Shown: positions 16,523 through 25,656, counted from the stretch's first letter. The stretch: 64,000 nt of DNA from Paenibacillaceae bacterium (GCA_015057705.1 SVDU01000010.1:62001-126000), one strand, 5' to 3'. The notes: generated by a model not told the origin, from the letters alone. Numbers and translations are program-made.

Positions 16523-16588
16523 ATGAAAAGAGGCGTATATAATGAGTTCACAATAAATGATTTGGAACTGTCAAAGGAGGAAAAGTGA
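16523..16588 (+). CDS. Possible 21-residue leader peptide of aguA
   Basis: ATG 16523 opens a 21-codon frame (MKRGVYNEFTINDLELSKEEK) whose TGA stop shares a base with the aguA ATG (TGATG). GAAGG lies two bases upstream, rather close. It contains the aguA ribosome site in its last codons, so translation could be coupled. No stalling motif is obvious. It may be chance. Confidence 0.35.
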   Translation: MKRGVYNEFTINDLELSKEEK

Positions 16589-17721
16589 TGGCAAGAAGAA
16601 TTGAAGGTTCAACTCCCAAAGCTGATGGATACAGAATGCCTGGAGAGTTTGAAGAGCAGGAATGTATCTGGATACTTTGGCCATGGCGTAATGATAATTA
16701 CAGACTTGGAGCAAAACCGGCACAGGCAGCTTATGTTGATGTGGCAAGAGCGATCAGTGAATTTGAGATGGTTAATATGCTTGTTCCACCAATCCAGTAT
16801 GAGAACGCATTGGCTCGTATTGCCCCAATTAACAATGGAAATATCAATATTATTGAGATGACAAATGATGACGCCTGGATTCGTGATACAGGTCCTACAT
16901 TCCTGGTTAATGACAAGGGTGGTATTCGTGCAGTGGACTGGGGGTTCAATGCATATGGCGGTTTAATGGACGGATTGTATTTCCCATGGCATGAAGATGA
17001 GCTGATTGCCCGTAAAGTCTGTGAAATTGCGAATGTGGATTCTTATAAACCAAAGAATACGGTAGTTGAGGAGAAAGACTTTATCCTGGAAGGCGGATCC
17101 ATTCATGTTGATGGAGAGGGAACCTGCATTGTAACGGAGATGTGTCTCCTACATGAATCACGTAATCCAGAGATGAGTAAGGAACAGATTGAAGAGAAAT
17201 TAAAAGAGTACTTAAATGTTGAAAAGGTTCTATGGGTAAAAGATGGTATCGATCCCCATGAGACAAATGGCCATATCGATGATGTTGCCTGTTTTGTTCG
17301 TCCAGGTGAGGTTATGTGCATTTACACAGATGATGAAAATCATCCATTCTATAAAGAAGCACAAGCCGCTTATCATTTCCTTTCTGAGCAGACAGATGCA
17401 AAGGGACGTAAACTCAAAGTACACAAATTATGTGTAACTAAGGAACCATGTTATTTGAAAGATGCAGACACCATTGACTTTTCAGAAGGTGCAATACCAC
17501 GTGTAGAGGGAGAGATATCCATTGCTTCTTATCTGAATTATCTGATTGTAAACGGCGCAGTCATTCTTCCACAGTATGGAGACGAGAATGATGAACTTGC
17601 AATGGAGCAGGTTCAGACAGCATTTCCGGAACGCAAGGTGGTAGGCGTGTTCACATCAGAAATCGCATATGGTGGTGGAAATATTCACTGTATAACACAG
17701 CAGCAGCCAAAAGCAAAATGA
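16588..17721 (+). CDS. aguA: Agmatine deiminase
   Basis: Converts agmatine to N-carbamoylputrescine and ammonia; cytosolic, pentein fold. 377 residues, normal length (365-380). Visible: MPGEFEEQECIWILWPWR, TNDDAWIRDTGPTF with the catalytic Asp, DPHETNGHIDDVACFV with the catalytic His/Asp, and the nucleophile Cys near the end in GGGNIHCITQQ. The start ATG 16588 follows AAAGGAGG by seven bases (GTG 16585 also in frame). First gene of the aguA-ptcA-arcC-permease run, which yields putrescine, CO2, ammonia and one ATP per agmatine. Confidence 0.96.
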   Translation: MARRIEGSTPKADGYRMPGEFEEQECIWILWPWRNDNYRLGAKPAQAAYVDVARAISEFEMVNMLVPPIQYENALARIAPINNGNINIIEMTNDDAWIRDTGPTFLVNDKGGIRAVDWGFNAYGGLMDGLYFPWHEDELIARKVCEIANVDSYKPKNTVVEEKDFILEGGSIHVDGEGTCIVTEMCLLHESRNPEMSKEQIEEKLKEYLNVEKVLWVKDGIDPHETNGHIDDVACFVRPGEVMCIYTDDENHPFYKEAQAAYHFLSEQTDAKGRKLKVHKLCVTKEPCYLKDADTIDFSEGAIPRVEGEISIASYLNYLIVNGAVILPQYGDENDELAMEQVQTAFPERKVVGVFTSEIAYGGGNIHCITQQQPKAK

Positions 17722-17743
17722 TTTTATTAAGGAGAATATAATT

Positions 17744-18784
17744 ATGTACGCAAACGGAGTAAGACATTTTATTAACATTCAGGATTATTCTAAAAAAGAA
17801 ATCATGGAGATTATAAATCTTTCCATTGAAATCAAAAAATGCATCAAAGCAGGTTACTATCCGCCATTATTAAAAGGAAAAACACTTGGAATGATCTTTC
17901 AGCAGTCATCGACAAGAACAAGAGTATCTTTTGAAACCGCTATGCAGCAGCTTGGCGGACATGCTCAATATCTGGGACCTGGCATGATTCAGCTTGGCGG
18001 ACATGAGACAATCGGCGATACAGGAAAAGTTCTTTCCCAGTTAATCGATGTTGTGATGGCACGTGTGATTGACCATAAGACAATCGTTGAGCTTGGAAAT
18101 GCCTGTACCATCCCAGTATTAAACGGAATGTCAGACTATAGCCATCCAACACAGGCAATTGCTGATGTGATTACAATGGTTGAGCACCTTCCCCAGGGTA
18201 AAAAAATTGAAGATATGAAAGTTGTTTATGTTGGTGACGGAACACAGACAGCCGCTTCTCTTGCAACAATCTGTACAAAGATCGGTATGACATTTGTACA
18301 CCTTGGTCCGAAGGAATACTGGCTGGAGCACAGCCCATCAGCAGATGCGCTTCCACATATTCTTGAAAACTGCAAAGAGTCTGGTGCAACGTTCCTTGCA
18401 ACAGAGGACAAAGCTGCTTTAGCAGGAGCCGATGTTATTTACACAGACGTATGGTATGGTCTGTATGAAAATGAAACTCCAAAGGATGTTCGTGTATCAA
18501 TCTTTGGTAAATATCAGGTGAACCGTGAACTTATGGCACAGGGAAATATCGGATGCAGGTTTATGCATCCATTGCCAGCAACAAGAAATGAGGATGTTAC
18601 AGATGAAGTTCTTGATTCAGATTCTTCCCTTTGCTGGCTGGAAGCTGGAAACAGACTGACAGCAATGAGAGGTCTTCTTGTGTATCTGACACAGTACATG
18701 AGAAAGCAGGCTCCAACGGAACTTTCAATCGCTGCTGCAAAAGAGTCTTTAGAGAAATTTATGGCTGACAGTGAAATCGAATAA
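17744..18784 (+). CDS. ptcA: Putrescine carbamoyltransferase
   Basis: Phosphorolyses N-carbamoylputrescine to putrescine and carbamoyl phosphate. A 346-residue aspartate/ornithine carbamoyltransferase family member: carbamoyl-phosphate loop SSTRTRVSFE near residue 50, SDYSHPTQAIAD (HPTQ) near 130 and HPLPATRNEDVTDEV near 270. The HPLPATR form in place of the HCLPA of ornithine enzymes, plus the position directly after aguA, identify it as the putrescine enzyme rather than ArgF. It starts 23 bases after aguA behind AAGGAG. Confidence 0.94.
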   Translation: MYANGVRHFINIQDYSKKEIMEIINLSIEIKKCIKAGYYPPLLKGKTLGMIFQQSSTRTRVSFETAMQQLGGHAQYLGPGMIQLGGHETIGDTGKVLSQLIDVVMARVIDHKTIVELGNACTIPVLNGMSDYSHPTQAIADVITMVEHLPQGKKIEDMKVVYVGDGTQTAASLATICTKIGMTFVHLGPKEYWLEHSPSADALPHILENCKESGATFLATEDKAALAGADVIYTDVWYGLYENETPKDVRVSIFGKYQVNRELMAQGNIGCRFMHPLPATRNEDVTDEVLDSDSSLCWLEAGNRLTAMRGLLVYLTQYMRKQAPTELSIAAAKESLEKFMADSEIE

Positions 18785-18826
18785 TTAAAACAGATACATT
18801 AGAATATTGAAAAGTTTATTGGAAAA

Positions 18827-18851
18827 TCCCGGAATGTTAACAGTTCCGGGA
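18827..18851 (+). other. Intergenic hairpin between ptcA and arcC
   Basis: TCCCGGAA, nine-base loop, TTCCGGGA. No U-tract follows, so it more likely marks mRNA processing or stability than termination. Confidence 0.5.
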
Positions 18852-18873
18852 AATCCATTTTAAGGAGATCAGA

Positions 18874-19815
18874 ATGTCAAAAATCGTAATAGCATTAGGG
18901 GGAAATGCGCTTCAGTCAAAGAATAGCGCACCGACAGCAGAAGGACAGCTGGAAGTTGTTCGTAAGACATGTGAGTCATTGGCACAGATTTGTGCAGATG
19001 GACACGAAATTGCAATCGTGCACGGAAACGGGCCGCAGGTAGGGAGAATTCTTCTTGCATCTGAAACTGCAAAAGATGTCACACCGGCAATGCCGTTTGA
19101 TGTATGCGGTGCTATGTCACAAGGATACATTGGATATCAGATTCAACAGGCACTGCGCTATGCATTAAGGCTTAAAAATATCAATTGTCCGGTACTTACA
19201 GTTGCAACACAGATGGTAGTAGACAAAGATGATCCTGGATTTAAAAATCCTACAAAACCAATAGGAGCTTTCTATACAGAAGAAGAGGCAAAAGAATTAG
19301 AGAAAACTAAAGGCTATACCATGAAAGAGGATGCCGGACGTGGCTGGCGACGGGTAGTAGCATCTCCCATTCCAAAGAAAATTGTAGAAATTGAGGCTAT
19401 AAAAAAACTTTGGGATTCTTCTGTGGTTATTTCTTGTGGCGGTGGCGGAATACCTATTGTAGAAAATATGGATGGAAATCTTGAGGGTGTTGCAGCAGTC
19501 ATCGATAAAGACTTTGCAGCAGAATTGTTATCGGAGGAGGTTGAGGCTGATATTCTCATGATTCTTACAGAAGTAGATAAGGTAGCAATCAATTGGGGGA
19601 AAGAAAACCAGGAAAGCATTTCATCTATGAGCTTAAAGAAAGCAACTAAGTACATCGAAGAGGGGCAGTTTGCACCAGGAAGTATGCTTCCTAAAGTTGA
19701 AGCGGCAATGAAATTTGTTCGTGCATATCCACAGAAAAAGGCAATTATCACAAGCCTTGAGCATGCAATTGATGCACTGAATGGAGAGACGGGAACAGTT
19801 ATTACATTTGCCTAG
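18874..19815 (+). CDS. arcC: Carbamate kinase
   Basis: Transfers the phosphate of carbamoyl phosphate to ADP, giving ATP, CO2 and ammonia: the energy-yielding step of agmatine fermentation. 313 residues, normal length. Visible: IVIALGGNALQ at the N-terminus, IAIVHGNGPQVG, AMSQGYIGYQIQQAL, ISCGGGGIPI and the C-terminal GSMLPKVEAAMKFV, all amino acid kinase family motifs. AAGGAG precedes the start. Symbol by pathway; aguC would also be used. Confidence 0.95.
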   Translation: MSKIVIALGGNALQSKNSAPTAEGQLEVVRKTCESLAQICADGHEIAIVHGNGPQVGRILLASETAKDVTPAMPFDVCGAMSQGYIGYQIQQALRYALRLKNINCPVLTVATQMVVDKDDPGFKNPTKPIGAFYTEEEAKELEKTKGYTMKEDAGRGWRRVVASPIPKKIVEIEAIKKLWDSSVVISCGGGGIPIVENMDGNLEGVAAVIDKDFAAELLSEEVEADILMILTEVDKVAINWGKENQESISSMSLKKATKYIEEGQFAPGSMLPKVEAAMKFVRAYPQKKAIITSLEHAIDALNGETGTVITFA

Positions 19816-19870
19816 ATTGTAATTAGGGGGAGAAGAAAAGGCACATAGAGAAAGATTGGGGAAAATACAT

Positions 19871-21217
19871 ATGGAAAGAGAAAAAACTCTGACGTTGGTT
19901 GACATGATAGGTATGACGTTATCCGCTTTTGTTTCCATGGAGCTGATTGCATCAATGGCACAGGTAGGCCCATCTGTCATCGTATCATTTATTATTTTAG
20001 GTGGCTCCTATTTATACACGCATTGTGTGCTTTGTGCGGAACTTGGAAGCACCTACCCGGAGCAAGGCGGAATTTATTCCTGGGTGAAGAAAGCATTAGG
20101 ACCAAAGTGGGCAGGAAGAACAAACTGGTGGTATTGGGTAAACTGTGTCGGGTTTGTTCCCTCAGTTATGATTCCGTTTGTTGCAATTTTTAAGCAGTTA
20201 TTCTGGCCGGACATGACACTCACAATGACAATCATGTTAAGTGTGGCAGGAACCTGGCTGATTGTGCTATTTAATATTATTCCTCTTAAGGATTCCAAAC
20301 ATTTAAATAACATTGGTACAGTAGCAAAAATATTATTCTGTCTGTCCTTAATCGCTGGAGGCATTTACTATGCGGTAAAAGGTAATGCAGTTGTATCTTT
20401 TGATTCCGTCACTATGGTTCCGAAATTTGATTTGACACTGGTTGCTTTGATCCCGGTATTTGTATATGGTCTTACAGGAATGGATGCCGTAGGATGTGCG
20501 TCAGAAGAAATGAAGAATCCAAAGAAAGATATGCCAAAGGCATTGATTATCTCCTCACTTATATCAGTTGGGCTTTACATATTTTCTACAATGGCAGTAG
20601 AATTCATTCTTCCAGCAGATGCAATTGATGGAACAACAGGTTTGATCGATGCAATCATGGTCATCTATGGAGGCAGCAGGATATTTGTAATTATCATTGC
20701 AATCTGTCTTGCACTCTTATTTTTCAGTAACGCATTTGCATGGCCATTGGCGGCAAACAAAGTTATTCTTGAGGCAGCAGAAGCTGGAGAATTTCCAAAA
20801 GTATTTGCGGTTAAGAATAAATATGGTTCACCTGTCGGGGCTTCAGTCACTTTAGGAACAGCAGCCACAGCATTGATCGTGTTCTATGGAATGATTGCAA
20901 CATCAAATGAGGGATTATTCTGGTCAATTCTTGCATTTACAGGAGTTGTTTACCTGGCACCCTATGTTTTGCTATCTCTTGCATTTATTAAACTGCGTAA
21001 AGTAGATCCAGATAAAGAAAGACCATTTAAGGCACCGGGAAGTAAGTTTGCGATTGCATGTGCAGTCTACCATATGCTTATTTTAATCGGATCTTGCATA
21101 TCATTCCTCTTTCCACAGGGGGGTGGAATCATTGGAACAGTTGTAATCCTGATAAGTCTGATTATTACGCAAATTGTGGGTGAGATTATGATTGCAAGGT
21201 CAATAAATACAAAATAA
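19871..21217 (+). CDS. aguD: APC family permease, probable agmatine/putrescine exchanger
   Basis: A 448-residue, roughly 12-segment permease of the APC superfamily. Typical text is YTHCVLCAELGSTYPEQGGIYSWVKKALGPKWAGR (residues about 48-85; proton/glutamate-gamma-aminobutyrate antiporter type) and YGLTGMDAVGCASEEMKNPKKDMPKAL near 210. Being last in the aguA-ptcA-arcC run, agmatine uptake in exchange for putrescine is the likely role, as with AguD of lactic acid bacteria. The start at 19871 has GGGGAA six bases upstream; TTG 19856 is the alternative. Confidence 0.85.
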   Translation: MEREKTLTLVDMIGMTLSAFVSMELIASMAQVGPSVIVSFIILGGSYLYTHCVLCAELGSTYPEQGGIYSWVKKALGPKWAGRTNWWYWVNCVGFVPSVMIPFVAIFKQLFWPDMTLTMTIMLSVAGTWLIVLFNIIPLKDSKHLNNIGTVAKILFCLSLIAGGIYYAVKGNAVVSFDSVTMVPKFDLTLVALIPVFVYGLTGMDAVGCASEEMKNPKKDMPKALIISSLISVGLYIFSTMAVEFILPADAIDGTTGLIDAIMVIYGGSRIFVIIIAICLALLFFSNAFAWPLAANKVILEAAEAGEFPKVFAVKNKYGSPVGASVTLGTAATALIVFYGMIATSNEGLFWSILAFTGVVYLAPYVLLSLAFIKLRKVDPDKERPFKAPGSKFAIACAVYHMLILIGSCISFLFPQGGGIIGTVVILISLIITQIVGEIMIARSINTK

Positions 21218-21234
21218 TTTGGTTAACGAAACGA

Positions 21235-22134
21235 TTAGCAGATCGTATCCTTTAATATTTTTTCAATATATTTTATGAGCTTTGCCGACTCAGGAGAAGC
21301 AGGAACATCACCAGAACGTTTGATGGAGTAGTAATCATTTTCAAACTCCAGTCCAGGACATTCAATGATGCGAAGCTGCTTATGGTAAAGCTCTTTTTTT
21401 ATTGCCATATAGGGCAGAAAAGCCAGTCCGAAACCGTTAATTGCCGACAGCTTAATGGATTCCGTGGATTCCAGTGTGTAGGGAATATGAAGTCTTCCGA
21501 TCTGAATTCCGTTTTTTACCAACGATTTGTCCAGGAGCTGCCTGGTTTTCTGATTCTTTACAAGCATGAGCAGTGGATAATGATAAAGTTCCTCAGAGGA
21601 CAGCTGGTCCGGAACCTCCATCTTTTCTCCGGCAACCAGACAGAAACGGTCGGTAAATACCTTTTTGGAAGAAAGATTTTTATCCTTTGGTTTGCCGATA
21701 ATAATCCCCATATCTGCCTGACCTTTTGTTATTTTTTCTTCAATGTTCTGGCTGGACATAACCTCCATCTGAAGGGTGTATTGGGGATAATTGTTCTTTA
21801 CATGATAAAGGGTACAGGGCAGGGCATAGGAATAGACACAGGGGTTGGCCATAATATGTATGGTTTTATTCTGGTTTTGAGAGTTAGAGATATCAAGAAA
21901 CATTCGGTCATAAGAAGATGTAATTTCCGTGGCATAATGGGATACGATTTTACCTGTATCCGTAGGTACAACCCCGTTATAATTGCGCTCAAAAAGCCGG
22001 GTTCCAATTTCTAACTCCATGGCCCGAAGCTGCTGGCTTAGTGCAGACTGGCTGATGTTCATTAATTCTGCAGCCTTTGAGATGCTTCCTGTTTCCATTA
22101 TTTTAATAAACATCTTCAGATTTAGAACGTTCAT
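21235..22134 (-). CDS. LysR family transcriptional regulator of the sulfur operon
   Basis: A 299-residue LTTR: N-terminal winged helix (ISKAAELMNISQSALSQQLRAM, about residues 17-38) and a co-inducer domain from about 90. The start at 22134 follows AAGGGGG; the frame can be extended to 22161 without a site. It is divergent from the YeeE-TusA-YeeE-TrxR-rhodanese operon. A strong palindrome lies about 105 bases from its start and 50-70 bases upstream of the predicted start of the sulfur operon, the usual activator layout. The CysB/CysR type of LTTR senses sulfur intermediates; the ligand here is not visible. Confidence 0.9.
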   Translation of the reverse strand: MNVLNLKMFIKIMETGSISKAAELMNISQSALSQQLRAMELEIGTRLFERNYNGVVPTDTGKIVSHYATEITSSYDRMFLDISNSQNQNKTIHIMANPCVYSYALPCTLYHVKNNYPQYTLQMEVMSSQNIEEKITKGQADMGIIIGKPKDKNLSSKKVFTDRFCLVAGEKMEVPDQLSSEELYHYPLLMLVKNQKTRQLLDKSLVKNGIQIGRLHIPYTLESTESIKLSAINGFGLAFLPYMAIKKELYHKQLRIIECPGLEFENDYYSIKRSGDVPASPESAKLIKYIEKILKDTIC

Positions 22135-22239
22135 ATGAATCCCCCTTCTTAAAACTGTCAACTGTTAAAATTCTGTACGTTTCCCCTTGGCCAATTATAA
22201 CAAATATACGGCATTATGACTAGTGGCAAGATTTGTTTG

Positions 22240-22305
22240 GGTATAAGGATATCTTATACCATATAAAAATCTTGATTAACAGCTTTCCATTTATTATGAT
22301 ATAAT
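22240..22305 (+). promoter_or_regulatory. LysR-type operator and -10 box of the sulfur operon
   Basis: GGTATAAG (22240-22247), five bases, CTTATACC (22253-22260): perfect 8-bp inverted repeat. TATAAT at 22300-22305 has no good -35. With a start near 22312 the repeat spans about -72 to -52, the classical LysR activation site. Confidence 0.6.
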
Positions 22306-22355
22306 TTAACAGTGAAGATCGTTATATAATTATCAATGTGGAAGGGAGGATTCAA

Positions 22356-23048
22356 GTGTCAGAGACTAATTTAAGTACCGAAACAGGTACACAAAGAGCG
22401 CGTAAGCCAAGAAAGCCCAAAAAGAGTCAGATTCCATTTGCTCTATTGCTTACTGCACTGATTATCGCTTTTGGATTCTATTTGGGTCAGGGGAGCAGTA
22501 AGCTTCCGGTTTACTGGATTTTTGGAATCGCATTTGGCTATATTCTGCAGCGTTCCAGATTCTGTTTTACAGCAGCGTTCCGTGATCCCTGCATAACAGG
22601 GAGCACATCAGTAACGAGAGCTGTCCTGGTGGCAGCTGCTGTATCCAGCGTGGGGTTTGTGGCAATTAAGTATGCCAGCGCCATGGGCGGCGGAGATACC
22701 AATTTAAACATGGCGGGGGTATCCCCCATCGGGCTGCCGTTAATCATCGGAGCCGTTTTATTTGGAATCGGTATGGTAATTGCAGGAGGTTGTGCTTCCG
22801 GAACATTAATGCGTGTAGGAGAGGGCTTCCTTATGCAGATGCTGTCACTGGTGTTTTTTGTTGCAGGTTCCGTCTGGGGTGCTCATGATATGGGATTCTG
22901 GGGCAAGTTAAATACCAATGCTCCGAAGATATTTTTACCTGACGTATTTGGCTGGTTTGGGGCAATTGTGGTTCAGGCACTGATTATTGTATTGCTCTAC
23001 ATAGCTGCTGTGAAATGGCAGCAGAAGAAAATGGGAAGTATTGAATAA
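22356..23048 (+). CDS. YeeE/YedE (TsuA-like) transporter, first subunit
   Basis: A 230-residue membrane protein of the YeeE/YedE family (thiosulfate transporter TsuA in Spirochaeta; a selenium transporter is also proposed). After a basic N-terminus (about 1-30) come about five membrane segments. Conserved cysteines are in ILQRSRFCFTAAFRD and GGCASGTLMRVGEG, the thiosulfate relay positions of TsuA. Full-length family members have about 330-360 residues and an internal repeat; this is about one half, and the other half is at 23329. GTG 22356 follows GGGAGG. First gene of the operon. Confidence 0.86.
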   Translation: MSETNLSTETGTQRARKPRKPKKSQIPFALLLTALIIAFGFYLGQGSSKLPVYWIFGIAFGYILQRSRFCFTAAFRDPCITGSTSVTRAVLVAAAVSSVGFVAIKYASAMGGGDTNLNMAGVSPIGLPLIIGAVLFGIGMVIAGGCASGTLMRVGEGFLMQMLSLVFFVAGSVWGAHDMGFWGKLNTNAPKIFLPDVFGWFGAIVVQALIIVLLYIAAVKWQQKKMGSIE

Positions 23049-23074
23049 ATTTATTATTTGAAGGAGATAGAAAA

Positions 23075-23302
23075 ATGGCTGAATTTACACTGGATTGTTT
23101 AGGTGAGGCTTGTCCTGTACCGTTAATGAAAACTGAAAAAAAGATGAGTGAGTTATCGGTAGGAGATGTGCTGGTTGTTTCCATCGACCACAGCTGTGCA
23201 ATGAAGAATGTACCTGAATGGGCAAGAAAACAGGGACACAATGTTGAAATTGAAGAAGTAGATGACGGTGAATGGGAAATTGTTATTGAGAAAGCAAAAT
23301 AA
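23075..23302 (+). CDS. TusA-like sulfur carrier (TsuB/YedF type)
   Basis: A 75-residue TusA family protein starting EFTLDCLGEACPVPLMK: the CPxP cysteine carries persulfide (or perselenide). AAGGAG precedes the start. It sits between the two YeeE half-transporter genes; in TsuAB systems the TusA-like partner (TsuB) accepts sulfur from the transporter on the cytoplasmic side. The neighbouring rhodanese could be the next acceptor or donor. Confidence 0.92.
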   Translation: MAEFTLDCLGEACPVPLMKTEKKMSELSVGDVLVVSIDHSCAMKNVPEWARKQGHNVEIEEVDDGEWEIVIEKAK

Positions 23303-23328
23303 TACCGCTTTGAAAGTAGGTGAATGAA

Positions 23329-23877
23329 TTGAAAGAGTTTTTTATTAAACTGGGTGATCATCCGATTTACAAAAAACTGTTAAAGGAACCTTTAACCTAT
23401 GTGGCGGGAGCTGTTTTACTTTCCGTTTTTCAGATTGCTCACTTCACAGTATTTGGTAAAGGCTGGGGAGTGACAAGTACATTTGCTGTCTGGGGAACCT
23501 GGGTTTACAACGCACTGGGCGGAGACGCAGGCGGCTGGGCCTACTATGCATCAGAAAAGATGCAGCAGGAGCTTCATACCAGCTTTCTGGCAGATGGGGG
23601 TTCCATAAGAAACCTTGGCATTGTCTTTGGAGCATTGGCAGCAACCTTATTTGCATCACAGTTTAAAATAAAGAAGATTAAAACCCTGCGTCAGGTAGTG
23701 GCAGCGATCTTGGGCGGTCTGCTTATGGGATACGGAGCAAGGCTTGCCAATGGCTGTAACATCGGGGCATTGTTTACAGCAATTGCATCCTTCTCATTAT
23801 CCGGCTGGGTATTTGGAGCGTTCCTTCTGGTGGGAGCATTCATCGGAAGCAAATTACTGGCAAAATATTTTATGTAA
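23329..23877 (+). CDS. YeeE/YedE (TsuA-like) transporter, second subunit
   Basis: A 182-residue membrane protein, second half of the YeeE-type pair, with about four or five hydrophobic segments and the conserved RLANGCNIGALFTAIASFSLSGW, equivalent to the cysteine loop in the first subunit. I place the start at TTG 23329, six bases after AGGTG; GTG 23320 is the alternative. A heterodimer with the 22356 product would rebuild a full transporter. Confidence 0.84.
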   Translation: MKEFFIKLGDHPIYKKLLKEPLTYVAGAVLLSVFQIAHFTVFGKGWGVTSTFAVWGTWVYNALGGDAGGWAYYASEKMQQELHTSFLADGGSIRNLGIVFGALAATLFASQFKIKKIKTLRQVVAAILGGLLMGYGARLANGCNIGALFTAIASFSLSGWVFGAFLLVGAFIGSKLLAKYFM

Positions 23878-23882
23878 TGGTT

Positions 23883-23906
23883 GGAGCAATCAGAAATGAT
23901 TGCTCC
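23883..23906 (+). other. Perfect hairpin with GAAA tetraloop
   Basis: GGAGCAATCA GAAA TGATTGCTCC directly after the second yeeE. No proper U-tract follows; it may tune expression between transporter and reductase genes. Confidence 0.6.
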
Positions 23907-23932
23907 TATCGTTTAGAAAGGATCTTAATACC

Positions 23933-25153
23933 ATGGAAAAGAAGACATTACAGTATGATGTAGTCATCATTGGCGGGGGTGCAGCCGGTTTAACTGCAGG
24001 TATCTATTGCGGCAGGGCAAAATTAAAGACACTGATTATTGAAAAAACTCTGGTGGGAGGACTGGCAACGTATACCAATGAGATTGAAAACTATCCTGGT
24101 TTCCCGGAAGGAGCCACCGGTCTTGGACTGATGGATCTGTTTCATAAGCAGGCTAAAAAATTTGGAGTGGACTTTAAATTAACCGATGTAAGAAGCGTAT
24201 CTCTTGAGGGAGATATAAAAAAAGTGGAAACCTTCCGTAATATTTTTGAGGCAAAGGCAGTGGTTATAGCAAGCGGCGGAAAGCCCCGTCTGACCGGAGC
24301 AAAGAATGAGGAACTGTATCTTTATGATAAAGGTATCTCTTTCTGTGCTACCTGCGATGCAGCAGCCAACACCGGAAAAACCGTTATGGTAATCGGCAGC
24401 GGTGATGCAGCCATTGAAGAGGGAATGTTCTTAACAAAATTTGCGGATAAGGTGATTGTTTCCGTTATGCATGAGAACGGAAAGATGGACTGTAATGAAA
24501 TAGCAAAAGCTCAGGCACTTGCTAATCCCAAAATGGAATTTATGTGGAATACAGTTGTGGACAGCTTTGAGGGAGATGAAAGACTTGGCACGGTTGTCTT
24601 AAAAAATGTAAAGACGGAAGAAAAGATTCCGGTTACTGTTGACAGCTGCTTTTTATTTATCGGCTATCTGCCTAATACCGAGATATTTAAGGGAATGCTG
24701 GATATGAACCGGGGTGGTTATTTAATTACCAATGAGCGGATGGAAACCAATATACCCGGAGTTTATGCAGTAGGTGATGTCCGGGATAAATTCTTAAAGC
24801 AGGTTGCAACTGCAGTGGGAGACGGAGCTGTAGCAGGCTATGGTGCTGAAAAATATCTTTCTGAGTGTGAGATATTTGAGCAGCAGATTATGAATGAAGG
24901 AAAGCCTTCCCTGGTCTATATCTATAATGCAGTTGATGCTGATTCCAGAGAACTTTTATCTGTATTCAAAGAATTTGAACAGGGTCACAGCGATATACGG
25001 GTATCCTGTATTGACATCTATAAATCTGACGGACTTGCAAAACGCCTTGGTGTTTCAAATGGTCCCTGCGCAGTCTGGATTAAGGACTGTAAAATACAGG
25101 AGAAGATCGACAGCGAAATTACAAAGGAGCAGATTGAGAGTATTTGTAAATAG
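23933..25153 (+). CDS. Thioredoxin reductase-like flavoprotein with C-terminal thioredoxin-fold extension
   Basis: A 406-residue FAD/NAD(P) enzyme. Residues 1-310 are TrxR-like: VVIIGGGAAGLTAGIYCGRA (FAD), redox pair CATC in ISFCATCDAAAN near 142, VIGSGDAAIEEG (nucleotide site) and GVYAVGDVRDKFLKQVATAVGDGA. Residues about 320-406 form an extra domain (LVYIYNAVDADSRELLSVFKEF) resembling a thioredoxin fold but with no CxxC, perhaps a docking module. The pyridine-nucleotide motif is GSGDAA, so cofactor choice is unclear. The start at 23933 follows GAAAGGA. In context it may reduce persulfide or selenide on the TusA/rhodanese partners. Confidence 0.88.
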   Translation: MEKKTLQYDVVIIGGGAAGLTAGIYCGRAKLKTLIIEKTLVGGLATYTNEIENYPGFPEGATGLGLMDLFHKQAKKFGVDFKLTDVRSVSLEGDIKKVETFRNIFEAKAVVIASGGKPRLTGAKNEELYLYDKGISFCATCDAAANTGKTVMVIGSGDAAIEEGMFLTKFADKVIVSVMHENGKMDCNEIAKAQALANPKMEFMWNTVVDSFEGDERLGTVVLKNVKTEEKIPVTVDSCFLFIGYLPNTEIFKGMLDMNRGGYLITNERMETNIPGVYAVGDVRDKFLKQVATAVGDGAVAGYGAEKYLSECEIFEQQIMNEGKPSLVYIYNAVDADSRELLSVFKEFEQGHSDIRVSCIDIYKSDGLAKRLGVSNGPCAVWIKDCKIQEKIDSEITKEQIESICK

Positions 25154-25323
25154 GTTAATAAATTCATAAGAATGATCTCTGGTCAGGTGCCATATGGTGC
25201 CTGTCTGGGGATTTTCTGTTTCATCCGACGGTATATGTGAGTTAGTCACGGATAATAATAAAATAGGTTTTATAATAAAAATAAGCTTAATAAATTACTG
25301 GAACTACTAGAGGAGATAATAAT

Positions 25324-25644
25324 ATGTTTGAATTTTTAAAAAGAAGTACAGGAAAAGTAATTCATGTCAATGATTTGGACCCGCTTATTGGCAGTATAGA
25401 GTTAATTGATATTCGGGAACCATTTGAATTTAAAAGCGGAACCATGAGAACAGCAAAAAATATTCCCATGGGTAACTTAATCAATAACCCGGAAAAATAT
25501 TTAATAAAGGACAAAACCTACTATATTATGTGCCAGTCCGGTGCAAGAAGCAAACGTACCTGCAGTTCTCTTTTGAAAAAGGGATTTGATGTAGTAGATG
25601 TGGCGGGTGGAATGGGCTCCTATGTTGGTACAAAGAGAAAATAA
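25324..25644 (+). CDS. Rhodanese domain sulfurtransferase
   Basis: A 106-residue single rhodanese domain. Visible: IELIDIREPFEFKSGTM, the structural motif, and the active-site loop CQSGARSKRT with catalytic Cys near residue 72, followed by VVDVAGGMGSY. AGAGGAGA precedes the start; a 170-base gap separates it from the reductase. It ends in a strong terminator and closes the sulfur operon. Likely to shuttle persulfide between transporter-delivered sulfur and cytoplasmic acceptors. Confidence 0.9.
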   Translation: MFEFLKRSTGKVIHVNDLDPLIGSIELIDIREPFEFKSGTMRTAKNIPMGNLINNPEKYLIKDKTYYIMCQSGARSKRTCSSLLKKGFDVVDVAGGMGSYVGTKRK

Positions 25645-25656
25645 ATAATGTCAGCT

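Noticed and set aside
21382-22014. 210-codon plus-strand frame opposite the LysR gene
   Set aside because: Mirror of the LysR coding frame, no ribosome site, composition of a shadow.
25170-25235. Hairpin CAGGTGCCATATGGTGCCTG between trxR-like and rhodanese genes
   Set aside because: Pairs only with G-U wobbles and has a weak T tail; may be a partial terminator but I could not decide.
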